Positions 17,346-25,069 of a DNA stretch of 64,000 bases are shown piece after piece (positions within the stretch are counted from its first letter, which is position 1; each line of letters opens with the position of its first letter). Below the pieces are notes generated by a model. It made no database searches and was not told the origin of the DNA. It worked only from the letters and a program-made list of their open reading frames with translations. Source of the stretch: Streptomyces sp. R33 (lineage in GTDB: Bacteria; Actinomycetota; Actinomycetes; Streptomycetales; Streptomycetaceae). Where the stretch lies: NCBI RefSeq assembly GCF_041200175.1, contig NZ_CP165728.1, positions 1 to 64,000 of the forward strand, written 5' to 3'. A program made the position numbers and the translations under genes.

Positions 17346-17477
17346 GAACTTTGTCCGGAGCGAAGCGCAGGTCTCCGGTCCGGAGGGCCGGCTCTGGCTC
17401 GGCGAAGCCGAGCCCCGTCGAGCGCAGCGAGGCGGTTCTCTTCTGAGCGCGCAGCGCTCAGGTACCCGCTCCGCGGG
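17345..17477. repeat. Internal inverted telomere
   Basis: The reverse complement of this stretch begins CCCGCGGAGCGGGTACC and follows the left telomere in order. Its innermost 72 bases (17345-17416) differ from bases 152-223 at only two positions. The outermost 14 bases match bases 1-14. About 90 bp of palindromes present in the left telomere are absent. The telomere end faces right and abuts coding DNA at 17478, so the segment 1-17477 carries telomeres at both ends. Confidence 0.88.
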
Positions 17478-17479
17478 CC

Positions 17480-17707
17480 GATCCACCGCCCGCCTGGACT
17501 CATACCCGCCGACGGGCGATTGGTGCACGCCTACGCGAGGCCCGTATCGCGGCGGGACTGTCACAGCAGAAGCTGGCCGAGCTCGCCGGCGTCGACCGGA
17601 AAACGGTCGTACGGCTGGAGGCTGGCACCAGCGATGCCCAGCTCGGCGTGTGGCTGCGGATTGCGCGCGCCGCCGGGGTGCCCCTCGCGGACCTGGTCAG
17701 GGAGTAG
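17480..17707 (+). pseudogene. XRE-family HTH protein with its 5' end replaced by telomere
   Basis: The frame reads DPPPAWTHTRRRAIGARLRE, then a full helix-turn-helix (AAGLSQQKLAELAGVDRKTV followed by VRLEAGTSD) and LGVWLRIARAAGVPLADLVR before TAG. The DNA-binding domain seems complete. No ATG, GTG or TTG start with a ribosome-binding site precedes it, because the sequence left of 17478 is telomere. Only a few N-terminal codons may be lost, so expression from an unusual start cannot be ruled out. Confidence 0.65.
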
Positions 17708-17752
17708 CCCCGGCCGGACGGCGCCGGCCGGGGCGGTGTCGCGATTCAACAT

Positions 17753-17959
17753 TCAGGCGGGGTAGCACTCCCCGCACTCGACGTTCCGAGGGGTACGCGT
17801 CTCTGGGTCCACCATGACGGTCACTCCGGCCCCGTGCGGGCAGACCCGCCGCGGCCGCCCGCTCGGTCGGCGTACAACCCGGGATCGGCCCCAGCCGGCC
17901 ATCATCTCGTGGTACCGGGTATCGACCCACACCCCGCGCCGTGCCTCATCTTCGCTCAC
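17753..17959 (-). CDS. Small Cys/His-containing protein
   Basis: The 68-residue protein has a GTG start preceded by GAAGGAG. It contains RRVCPHGAGVTV and a C-terminal VECGECYPA; three cysteines and a histidine could form a zinc site. Genes of this type often accompany XRE and DUF6415-like genes in Streptomyces. The function is unknown. Confidence 0.55.
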   Translation of the reverse strand: MSEDEARRGVWVDTRYHEMMAGWGRSRVVRRPSGRPRRVCPHGAGVTVMVDPETRTPRNVECGECYPA

Positions 17960-18010
17960 CGCAACTCCTTCCACGCGGAACGCAGTCGACTGTAGGGGAG
18001 CGGAAGCGGG

Positions 18011-18490
18011 TCAGGCGAGCGTCGGCGGGGCAGCGCAGCTAGACCCGCCCTCCGTGCACTCGGAGTGCATGCAGTCCCCGGCGTGAATCTCGGTATCGGC
18101 GAGCGGCCCCCACAGGTACGCGTCCGGCTCGTACCCGGCCTCCCGGATCGCGTCCATCGTGAGATCCAGGGTGTCGGCGTCGCGGCGCAGTGTCTCCGGG
18201 CCCTCCGGCCGGTGGTCGACGAATCGGCCAACCGCAGTGCACAGCTCGCGGTACATGGCTGTGTGGAGGATGAGCGCGTGCCACCCCATGTCGACGAGCT
18301 TGGAGGGGCGCAGGTGCCGCCCCGTGGACTGTCCGGCCGCCGCCGTGAATTTGAGGGCTTCGTCGACGATCCGGACGGCGAGCGGCTCGTCGATGCCGTC
18401 GTTGTCGCGCATCACGAGGTGCACCACGCGGGTGAATCCTTCATCGGTCAGGAGGTGCCGGGCCGTGGCGGCCAGGGTGGGAGTTGCCAT
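18011..18490 (-). CDS. Conserved hypothetical, PSKLVDMGWH-type protein
   Basis: The 159-residue protein contains the block RPSKLVDMGWHALILHTAMY followed by RELC and RFVDHRPEG. This matches a family of Streptomyces proteins related to glycine-rich-domain (GRDP-like) proteins, in which VDxGWHxFILHTxxY is the signature. The C-terminal half (DTLDLTMDAIREAGYEPDA) is helical and ends with several cysteines. The ATG at 18490 is preferred over an upstream TTG because GAGGAAG precedes it. The biochemical role is unknown. Confidence 0.6.
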   Translation of the reverse strand: MATPTLAATARHLLTDEGFTRVVHLVMRDNDGIDEPLAVRIVDEALKFTAAAGQSTGRHLRPSKLVDMGWHALILHTAMYRELCTAVGRFVDHRPEGPETLRRDADTLDLTMDAIREAGYEPDAYLWGPLADTEIHAGDCMHSECTEGGSSCAAPPTLA

Positions 18491-18569
18491 GTCGAGCTTC
18501 CTCTCGGTCAAGGAGGTGGACCCGCCCCAGGTGCCCGCGGGGGGGGCCAGCGGGGAGCCGGGGCGGGGG

Positions 18570-18650
18570 TCAGTGGGTGCCGACGATGATCACGGCGAGC
18601 AGGCCGACGACGATCAGCACGTATGCGACCTGGCGGCCGAACTCGGTCAC
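18570..18650 (-). CDS. 26-residue single-helix membrane peptide
   Basis: A GTG-started frame encodes a polar start (TEFGRQ) and the hydrophobic helix VAYVLIVVGLLAVIIVGTH. Its GTG overlaps the stop of a 14-codon frame, which itself begins at a TGATG overlapping the stop of the gene at 18691-19026. The three frames are thus chained by translational coupling. The sequence is a plausible membrane peptide; expression is unproven. Confidence 0.45.
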   Translation of the reverse strand: MTEFGRQVAYVLIVVGLLAVIIVGTH

Positions 18651-18690
18651 AGGACGCCCATCCCGCGGTACCGCACCAGGCCGCCGGCCA

Positions 18691-19026
18691 TCACGGAGCG
18701 CTCGCCGTCGTGTAGTCCCGCGCGATGGGGATCAGGCGCTGAACGATGCGGGCCAGAGCGCGGCAGTGGTTCCAGTTCGAGTTGGGGCTCGAGCCAATGG
18801 GACCGGCCTGGGAGAAGTACCCCCACGAGGACAGGACGTCACCGGCCCCGACCGGAAGGTCCTGTTCAGGGAGCTCGGCCACGCGGTCGTGCAGTTCCTG
18901 CCCGCGGGTCAGGAGCATGTCGACAAGCCGGGCCACATCCTCCGCCGGCGGGCGCTTCATGTACTCGGCGAGAGCGCGAGCGACCAGAGGGTTCACGTCG
19001 TCATCGTCGTCCTGGGGCTGGCTCAT
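18691..19026 (-). CDS. DUF6415-like small protein
   Basis: The 111-residue protein starts with an acidic run (MSQPQDDDDDVNP). It has a helical core with ALAEYMKRPPAEDVARLVDM, typical of small Streptomyces proteins grouped as DUF6415. In other genomes these genes sit next to XRE/TPR regulators, and here it is divergent from the regulator at 19206. No catalytic motif is visible. Family assignment is by resemblance. Confidence 0.6.
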   Translation of the reverse strand: MSQPQDDDDDVNPLVARALAEYMKRPPAEDVARLVDMLLTRGQELHDRVAELPEQDLPVGAGDVLSSWGYFSQAGPIGSSPNSNWNHCRALARIVQRLIPIARDYTTASAP

Positions 19027-19137
19027 GCCAGAGGCTCCCTACCGTCGTCAGCGGGTAATGAGGTGGCTGGTTGCCTGCGGAAGTGGCGGCCACGAGAGGA
19101 TGATGGTCGAGCACTCTGATGGGCAGATAGGCCATCG

Positions 19138-19168
19138 CGTGGCCATGCGTGGCCACGTCGCGGCCACG
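19138..19168. promoter_or_regulatory. Triple GTGGCCA/CGGCCAC operator-like repeats
   Basis: Three copies of (C)GTGGCCA or its inverse are packed into about 30 bp between two divergent genes, starting 38 bp before the ATG at 19206. The arrangement suits autoregulation by the XRE/TPR protein. Confidence 0.5.
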
Positions 19169-19205
19169 GCCGGGGACTGACGAGATGACACCTCACACTG
19201 GGGCC

Positions 19206-20459
19206 ATGAGCCCCCGCAACGACGCGCTCCGAGCCGCCCGGCTTCGGGCCGGCTGGCGAACCATGGACCAGGCCGCGGCGGAGCTCACCGCCCACGGGCA
19301 AGCGCTGCTGGGAGACCCGCACTTCACCGTCGCGCCCCGCACCTGGCGGCGGTGGGAAGGGCGGGCGGACGGCCGCGGCTGGCCGCCCGAGGAGACCTCA
19401 CAGGTACTGCACGACGCGCTCGGCCGGTGGCCCGAAGACCTTGGATTCACGGCGCCCGCCGGATGGATCCGACCCGAGAGGCAGCATGAGGACCAGGTGG
19501 AACGCCGTACCTTCATCTCCATCACGGCCGCGGCACTCGTTGCCGGGCCCGTCGCACCACAGCATGTGGACCCCGCGCTGATCGACTACTTCCAGTCGCA
19601 GTTGGAAGGCCACTACCGGGCCGACATGTTCCTCGGCCCACACGATTTGATCGGTACCGTGTCGGAGCAGTACCGACTTATCGACAAGCTGGTACGCTCC
19701 GCACGCGGTGAAACCCGACGTGGTCTCCTCCGGGTCGGTGCCGCCTACGCGGCGCTCGTCGGATGGCTGTACCAGGACGCCGGCGACCTCGGCGCGGCAG
19801 CGTTCTGGCGGGGGGTGACGCAGGAGATAGCGGTACGGTCGCGCGATCCCCACCTCATCGGCTACTCCCTCGTCAACCAAGCCCAGGTCCGAACTGACCT
19901 CGGCGACGGCCCCGGCGTCATCGACCTGTGCGAGGCCGCCCTCGACGACAGCAACGCCCTCGTCCCGAAGGTCCGGATCATGGCCATGCAGCAGCAGGCC
20001 CACGGCGCCAGCCTCACCGGCGACCGGGCCGCCGTCGACCGGCTCATCGACACGGCCGGCAGCCTTATCCACCGAGTCGACGATGACCTGCCCTGGGGCA
20101 ACGCCTGCCGCCGCACCCCGGGCTATCTGGAGGTTCAACGGGCCACCTGCTACGGCCGGCTCGGACTCGGCCGGGAGGCCGCCTCCCTGTGGTCACAGGT
20201 CTTGGACGCGGTGCCGACGACCGCGCGCCGGGACCGCGGTGTGTACCTGGCCCGGCACGCCACCGCGGCGGCCGCCGCCCGCCAGCCGGACCAGGCATTG
20301 GAGATCGGACGGGCCGCCGCGGAGATCGCAGTGGAGACCCGGTCGGTGCGTATGGCCCGTGAACTGGCCACCCTGAAGCGGGCCATGCGTCCGTGGCAGG
20401 ATGCCCCGGTAGGCCGGGACCTCTCCGAGATCCTGGCGCCCGTCACCGAGGGGAGCTGA
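19206..20459 (+). CDS. XRE-family regulator with TPR-like C-terminus
   Basis: The 417-residue protein has an N-terminal HTH (ALRAARLRAGWRTMDQAAAE) and a WRRWEGR linker. An ERRTFISITAAAL segment marks the start of the helical C-terminal repeat domain, typical of Streptomyces regulators of the NsdA-like type. The C-terminus (YLARHATAAAAARQPDQALE) is tetratricopeptide-like. The ATG at 19206 is chosen because it starts just before the HTH and lies behind the GTGGCCA repeats. It is followed after one base by the pterin dehydratase gene, so the two are probably cotranscribed. Confidence 0.75.
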   Translation: MSPRNDALRAARLRAGWRTMDQAAAELTAHGQALLGDPHFTVAPRTWRRWEGRADGRGWPPEETSQVLHDALGRWPEDLGFTAPAGWIRPERQHEDQVERRTFISITAAALVAGPVAPQHVDPALIDYFQSQLEGHYRADMFLGPHDLIGTVSEQYRLIDKLVRSARGETRRGLLRVGAAYAALVGWLYQDAGDLGAAAFWRGVTQEIAVRSRDPHLIGYSLVNQAQVRTDLGDGPGVIDLCEAALDDSNALVPKVRIMAMQQQAHGASLTGDRAAVDRLIDTAGSLIHRVDDDLPWGNACRRTPGYLEVQRATCYGRLGLGREAASLWSQVLDAVPTTARRDRGVYLARHATAAAAARQPDQALEIGRAAAEIAVETRSVRMARELATLKRAMRPWQDAPVGRDLSEILAPVTEGS

Positions 20460-20460
20460 C

Positions 20461-20775
20461 ATGGGCGTACCGCAGCCGATGACGCACGAGCAGATCGCCG
20501 AGCACCTGGCGAAGCTGCCGGGGTGGGAGCAGGACGGCGACAAGATCACCCGTACGTACGAGATCCGCTACCACGCGGCCGTCGCCGCCATCGTCACCAT
20601 CGCTGACCGGTCCCGGCGCATTCATCATCACGCGGACCTCGACCTGCGCATTGACCACCTGCGCGCGTCGATCACCACACACGATGCCGGGAACCAGATC
20701 ACCGCGGCAGACTTCGACCTTGCCCGCCGTATCGACGCGATCGTGGCCGCGCACCAGTCGCTCCCGCTGGACTGA
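20461..20775 (+). CDS. 4a-hydroxytetrahydrobiopterin dehydratase
   Basis: The 104-residue protein belongs to the pterin-4a-carbinolamine dehydratase family, with the active-site region RIHHHADLDLRIDHLRASI and the THDAGNQITAADFDLARRID motif. It dehydrates the 4a-carbinolamine formed by aromatic amino acid hydroxylases. Length and motifs are complete. It starts one base after the upstream regulator stop, and a terminator follows. No pterin-dependent hydroxylase is in the window, so its partner is unknown. Confidence 0.85.
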   Translation: MGVPQPMTHEQIAEHLAKLPGWEQDGDKITRTYEIRYHAAVAAIVTIADRSRRIHHHADLDLRIDHLRASITTHDAGNQITAADFDLARRIDAIVAAHQSLPLD

Positions 20776-20791
20776 TCCCCGGACGCACGAA

Positions 20792-20826
20792 AGCGCCCCC
20801 TCCCGCCCGTAGGCGAGAGGGGGCGT
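20792..20826 (+). terminator. Terminator hairpin
   Basis: Arms GCGCCCCCTC and GAGGGGGCGTT enclose an inner CCGCC/GGCG pairing, directly after the pterin dehydratase gene. Confidence 0.7.
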
Positions 20827-21031
20827 TGCGCATCAGGAGACTCCGTACCACTGGCCGGCCCAGCCGGTGTTGATGATGCTCGTCGACTACGACGGCAGAG
20901 TCAGCGAGGCCGGCAGGCTGGTCTGCCCGGTGAGCAGGTTGGAGAAGCGGGCAGGGGTGTGTGCCGGGCGGCTTCAGCCCGCCCGGCGCTGGTTCCTGGT
21001 TCCCCGTAGACGGGGCGCAACTACTGAGACG

Positions 21032-21481
21032 TCACGGCGCGAAGCGGCGGTCTCCGGTCAGCGACCAGACGGCCGCGATGCGGTCGTCGGCGATCGCCAG
21101 CAGGTCGATGCCGCTCTTGGTGACGCGATCGCCCGAGCCGTCGGTGTACGTGGCGGTCCAGCGGGCGGCCACTTCCGCACGGGCGCCGTCGACCACCGGC
21201 GGACCGTCGACCGCGTACGTGAGCCCTGGGCGTTCCTCTCGGTGGGAGCCGATGAACGCGGTCAGGTCCGGGCGGTCGAGTGTGGCGTCGGGGCCGGTGC
21301 CGGGGACCGTGTTGGCGAATCGGAGCCGGAAGTCAGGCGCGATGAGTGCCTCGGCGAGGGCGAGGTCGCCGTTCCAGAGCTGTGTCCATCCGTCCAGCAG
21401 TGCGGTGCCCTGTGCGCGGGTCAGTGGGGCCGTTCCGGTCGAGGTGCTGGTCGGAGCGGTAGTGGTGGTCATGCGGGTCAT
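21032..21481 (-). CDS. NTF2-like (SnoaL-type) protein
   Basis: The 149-residue protein has a Thr-rich start and then the cone-shaped NTF2 pattern: LLDGWTQLWNGDLALAEALI, DFRLRFANTVPG, later RAEVAARWTATYTDGSGDRV and IDLLAIADDRIAAVWSL. Such domains act as small isomerases, cyclases or binding proteins; the substrate cannot be told. GGAAGG precedes the ATG. It lies 38 bp behind the WYL regulator on the same strand, suggesting an operon or a target. Confidence 0.75.
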   Translation of the reverse strand: MTRMTTTTAPTSTSTGTAPLTRAQGTALLDGWTQLWNGDLALAEALIAPDFRLRFANTVPGTGPDATLDRPDLTAFIGSHREERPGLTYAVDGPPVVDGARAEVAARWTATYTDGSGDRVTKSGIDLLAIADDRIAAVWSLTGDRRFAP

Positions 21482-21519
21482 GGGGAAGTGCCTTCCTGTT
21501 GTCGGTCGGGCACCAGCCT

Positions 21520-22248
21520 CTACGCCTCGGGCGACAACCCCCTGTCGGTCTTTACGAGTTCGTCGAGGCCGATGAACTCCCAACCCAGCGTGTCGAGCTC
21601 GGCGAGGTCGAGCACGCGCGGCGGGACCGTCTCGGCCAGTGTCTCGACGTGCCGGATGCGGTCCAGCCGGAAGCCGCGGACCGCGGAGCGCAGCCGGCAC
21701 CAGCCGATGAGGTACCAGTGGTCGCCGCCGAGGAAGCCGTGGGGTTCCACGCAGCGGTCGGTGGCGGCGCCCTGCGCGTCGGAATAGGACAGGCGCAGGA
21801 CCCGGCGCATCGAGAGCGCCTCGCGCAGGGCTTGGGGCACGGCGGCGGGTTGCCGGGCGGGTGCGGCGAGTCGGACCCGGCCGGCCAGTTCGTCCGCGCC
21901 GTGTCGCTCGCGCTGCGGCATGACGGCGAGGACTTTCTGCAGGGCGGACCGGGCGTCCCGGGCGAAGGGGGTGCCGGCCAGGGCGTGCAGGGCCACCGCG
22001 AGCGCAGTCGCCTCCGCCGAGGTGATCGTCAGCGGCGGGAGGGTCTGGTCCTTGGCGAGCACGTAGCCTCCGGTGCGGCCGGTCTCGGCGTAGACGGGGA
22101 CTCCTGCCTGCTGCAGGGCGGCGAGGTCGCGCTCGATGGTCCGGGTACTGACCTCGAACCGGCCCGCCAGCCAGCGTGCGGTGCGCGGCCGGGGGGAGGC
22201 CGCTCGCAGTTCTTCCACCAGGGCGTACAGACGATCGGTTCGGTTCAC
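21520..22248 (-). CDS. WYL-domain HTH transcriptional regulator
   Basis: The 242-residue protein begins with a DeoR/HTH_11 domain (RTARWLAGRFEVSTRTIERD, then LAALQQAGVPVYAETGRTGG). The WYL sensor domain follows, with the characteristic HGFLGGDHWYLIGWCRLR and RGFRLDRIRHVE. YafY-type regulators bind ligands or nucleic acid via the WYL pocket. The GTG start places the HTH at residue 20. It probably controls itself and the adjacent NTF2-like gene. Confidence 0.85.
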   Translation of the reverse strand: MNRTDRLYALVEELRAASPRPRTARWLAGRFEVSTRTIERDLAALQQAGVPVYAETGRTGGYVLAKDQTLPPLTITSAEATALAVALHALAGTPFARDARSALQKVLAVMPQRERHGADELAGRVRLAAPARQPAAVPQALREALSMRRVLRLSYSDAQGAATDRCVEPHGFLGGDHWYLIGWCRLRSAVRGFRLDRIRHVETLAETVPPRVLDLAELDTLGWEFIGLDELVKTDRGLSPEA

Positions 22249-22493
22249 GGGAAAGGACCGTAACCCAGTCCCCCGGCCTGTTGATGGCGCTCGTTGTATG
22301 TGGCGGTGACCGCGCTTCTGTGATGAGTACGGCTGGGTGGCAAGATCGAAATGGGCCGGGCCGGCCTCGGCGTCCTGACATGCCCGCAGAGACTTTCGGC
22401 TCGCGCCTCGGGGGCTTTCCGCGACGAAAGTTGCGCGAGCGATCATCCTCCTTGCGGACGAGGACCGCGCCACGGATCCCTAGCGTGGTCCGC

Positions 22494-22760
22494 ATGACCA
22501 GTGACACGGGGGACGGTACCGGCGGACGCCGATGGCTGCGGGCTGCAACGGGTGTCATGGCGGGCTTGCTCGCTGCAGGTGGTGTGTGTGCGACCTTTTG
22601 GTGGCTGGGCCTGAACCTGGGCGTTGGCGCGGCGTGGCTGTCCGGCAAGGTTGCGGTGAAGGTGGGCTTCTTCGTGGCCGCCGGTGGCTTCGCCGCCGTG
22701 ACCGTGTGGTGGCAGGGGCGTCGTGCATCGCGGTCCACGCCGCCCGAGGAGAGGGGCTGA
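22494..22760 (+). CDS. Small two-helix membrane protein, possibly leaderless
   Basis: The 88-residue protein has a Gly-rich start, a transmembrane helix at about residues 18-44 (ATGVMAGLLAAGGVCATFWW) and a second at about 48-74, then a basic tail. A TAGCGT -10-like element ends eight bases before the ATG, so the transcript may be leaderless. The family is unknown. Confidence 0.55.
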   Translation: MTSDTGDGTGGRRWLRAATGVMAGLLAAGGVCATFWWLGLNLGVGAAWLSGKVAVKVGFFVAAGGFAAVTVWWQGRRASRSTPPEERG

Positions 22761-22855
22761 GGCCCGTGCGCGGTCCCTCGGTCACCCGACTGATCCCACG
22801 CCGCCGGTCGGACTGGGCGCGGCGAGCTGAGGAGTGCTGGTCTCGTCGTCGAGGG

Positions 22856-23068
22856 TGTCACGGTTCCGTCGCCGTCCTCGGTGAGGCGGTGACAGCGACG
22901 TGCCCGGCCGTCCACGATCTCCTCGTGGTCGGCTGCGACCCACCACCCGGACCGTTCCAGCCGCTGCAGTGCGCCGTAGAGGGTGCCGACGGCGAGTGAT
23001 CGTTTCGTCATGTCCGCGAGGACATATCGGCCCGCCGATATATGCGTGACGGCGAGGTCCCTGCACAT
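22856..23068 (-). pseudogene. PadR-family regulator remnant
   Basis: The frame encodes VGTLYGALQRLERSGWWVAA followed by EEIVDGRARRCHRLTEDG. This is the recognition helix and wing of a PadR-type HTH (GTLYxALxRLE, VxGRxRRxYRLT). The first about 35 residues of the family, including the start of the HTH, are missing, and no C-terminal dimerisation helix follows. The gene looks truncated at both ends. Confidence 0.6.
23024..23041. promoter_or_regulatory. Inverted repeat ATATCGGC-CC-GCCGATAT
   Basis: A perfect 8-bp inverted repeat with a 2-bp spacer lies inside the PadR remnant, upstream of its conserved part. It resembles a dimeric repressor site, possibly the former operator of this regulator. 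Confidence 0.5.
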
Positions 23069-23073
23069 ACGGG

Positions 23074-23712
23074 TCAGTTCGGGCGGTGGTGGGTGCGGGC
23101 CTCGGCGGTGGCCTTGAGGTCGCCCAGCCATGCTTCGAGTCCCTGGCGGAGCATGGCGGTTGCCGTGGGGACGTCTGCGTCGACCTGGGGGCCGGTGTGG
23201 GTCTCCTCGGTGCTGACCCTGACGCCGCCGGGGGTCTGGGTGAAGTTCCACACGTGGACGCCGTCGATGTGCAGTCCCTCGCCGGTCGCGGGGCCCGTCC
23301 AGCGGATGCAGGAGTGCTGCCTGAGCTGTTCGACGGTCGAGGTGATCTCCAGGCTGGTGGCCGGAGTCGGGTTGGCGGGTAGCGGCATTGTCCACCGGAA
23401 GGTCGAACCCTGGTGGAGGGGACCGTGGTCGAGGCGTTCCACGGTCGTCACGGGGGTCTGCCAGGACGGCCAGCGCTCGACGTCGGTCTGCAGTTTCCAG
23501 ACCGTGCGCAGCGGGGCGTTGATGAGGAACTCGGCCCGGTGGCGGACGCGGGCGGCGGGGTCGACTCCGGCGCCGCGGCAGGTGAGGGACTTGGCAGTGT
23601 GATGGCTGCGAGAGACGGCTGCGCCGGCGGGTAACGCGGCGGCGGCGAGGATGCCGATGGCGAGCGGGAGGGTGAACAGGGCGTGGAGGTGGGGGCGGTG
23701 GATGCCGGGCAT
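23074..23712 (-). CDS. Secreted SRPBCC-family protein
   Basis: The 212-residue protein has a signal peptide (hydrophobic ALFTLPLAIGILAAAALPAG, residues 11-30). The START/SRPBCC fold follows: HRAEFLINAPLRTVWKLQTD, VERWPSWQTPV, FRWTMPLP and a C-terminal LRQGLEAWLGDLKATAE helix. This is the Bet v1-like lipid or polyketide binding fold. GGGGAA precedes the ATG. Export of such a domain is less usual than a cytoplasmic one. The ligand is unknown. Confidence 0.75.
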   Translation of the reverse strand: MPGIHRPHLHALFTLPLAIGILAAAALPAGAAVSRSHHTAKSLTCRGAGVDPAARVRHRAEFLINAPLRTVWKLQTDVERWPSWQTPVTTVERLDHGPLHQGSTFRWTMPLPANPTPATSLEITSTVEQLRQHSCIRWTGPATGEGLHIDGVHVWNFTQTPGGVRVSTEETHTGPQVDADVPTATAMLRQGLEAWLGDLKATAEARTHHRPN

Positions 23713-24009
23713 GGGGTTCCCCTTCGGTGTTCGGTGGATGGGCGTTACCGATCGGCAGAGTGCTAAGCGTCCGTTAGAGGCTATAACCCAAGTGGAGTGA
23801 GAGGCAATAGGTTGCGTGACACCCTCTAACCTTCCTCGGGTGGTGGCCGGTTGGGGGAAGGCGGCTCGTCATGGCGGAGGCGGGTGGTGTGGACGTCAGG
23901 GCCGTCCGTGGACGGGATGGCCACCAGCGGCCGGCGTGTTCTGCCAGCCCCGCGGCCCAGCCCCGGCCAGTCCTCGTTCGAAGCCCCGTGACGTCGGCGT
24001 TGGGGGTGA

Positions 24010-24290
24010 TCAGGCGTCGCAGCTGCATCGGTCGGCTACCTCGCGCTGTACGCCGCGTTCCTGCTGCTCGCCCGGCACTTCGCCGCGTGCGGACAGCGCG
24101 GCTGGGCACTCACCGCCCGCCTCGTGCCGGTGGGGTCCTCGCCGGGTTGGCCACCTCCGCCGCCACGGTGGCGGCCTTCACCGCCGGGGCAGGGCTCGGG
24201 CTGCTCGGGCTCGGCGCCTACCGCCCGCCGGGCCTCCCCCGCGCGGTAGTGGCAGCCTTGCTCCGGGGTGCGGGGCGGCCTCAGTCGTTG
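24010..24290 (+). pseudogene. Remnant of a multi-helix membrane protein (DUF998-like)
   Basis: In one frame GYLALYAAFLLLARHFAACG and RGWALTARLVPVG are read. After a shift near 24,130 the next frame continues LAGLATSAATVAAFTAGAGL and GLLGLGAY. Together they look like the last helices of a DUF998-type membrane protein with a frameshift and no start. The 3' end overlaps the convergent reductase gene. Confidence 0.45.
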
Positions 24291-24925
24291 CTTCCGACAC
24301 CGCGATCGGGTGCGCTCATGTCGCCCGTCGCGGGCGTGCCGTCGGCGAGTCCGTAGCGGAGGTACACGGTGCCCTTCGGGCCGGCCGCCGGGGGTGCGAG
24401 GAGCGTGACGTTGGTGGGCACCGTGCCTTCGTCGAACACCTTCTTCCCGACGCCCAGCATGATCGGGTGCACCCAGAGGTCGAGACGGTCGAAGAGCTTC
24501 TCGCGCAGGAGGCTCTGCACGAGGTTCAGGCTCCCGACGACCTTCACGTGCTCGTGGCGGTCACGGATCTCGCGCACCGCGGCGGCCAGGTCCGGGCCGA
24601 GTTGCGTGGACCCGGCCCACGAGAGGTCGGGTCGGCCGCGAGAGGCCACGTACTTGGGGACGCGGTTGAAGAGCGTGGCGATCTCGTTGTCCTCGCCGCC
24701 CTCCTGGTGAGGCCAGTAGGCGGCGAAGATGTCGTACGTCCGCCGGCCGAGCAGGAGGGCGTCCGTGCCTTCGTACGCGGCACCGACCTGTGCCCCGGCG
24801 ACCTCGTCCAGCAGGGGCGCCTGCCAGCCGCCGAACGGGAACCCGGCCGGGTCCTCGTCGGGGCCGCCGGGCGCCTGCCCGACGAGGTCGAGGGTCGCGA
24901 ACAGCTCGATGTGGATGAGGCCCAT
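24281..24925 (-). CDS. Dihydrofolate-reductase-like (RibD C-terminal) protein
   Basis: The 214-residue protein starts MGLIHIELFATLDLVGQAPG. It shows the RibD_C/DHFR-fold pattern: DALLLGRRTYDIFAAYWP, NRVPKYVASR, VKVVGSLNLVQSLLREKLFD, then LDLWVHPIMLGVGKKVFDEG. Members bind NADPH but most have no defined substrate and are not true folate reductases. The length is normal. It is convergent with the membrane remnant and stands alone. Confidence 0.85.
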   Translation of the reverse strand: MGLIHIELFATLDLVGQAPGGPDEDPAGFPFGGWQAPLLDEVAGAQVGAAYEGTDALLLGRRTYDIFAAYWPHQEGGEDNEIATLFNRVPKYVASRGRPDLSWAGSTQLGPDLAAAVREIRDRHEHVKVVGSLNLVQSLLREKLFDRLDLWVHPIMLGVGKKVFDEGTVPTNVTLLAPPAAGPKGTVYLRYGLADGTPATGDMSAPDRGVGSND

Positions 24926-25069
24926 GGCTTGCTCCCGATGAGTCGGTTGTCTCCGTCAAGAGATAGACCTGCGGGTGCCCGCAGACTCATCGCCGCGCCG
25001 GAGCCCCCGGCTGCGCGGCTTGAGCGTGCCGAGCGTACGGAACTCCAGGGGGTGAGCCAGGGTGCGGCC

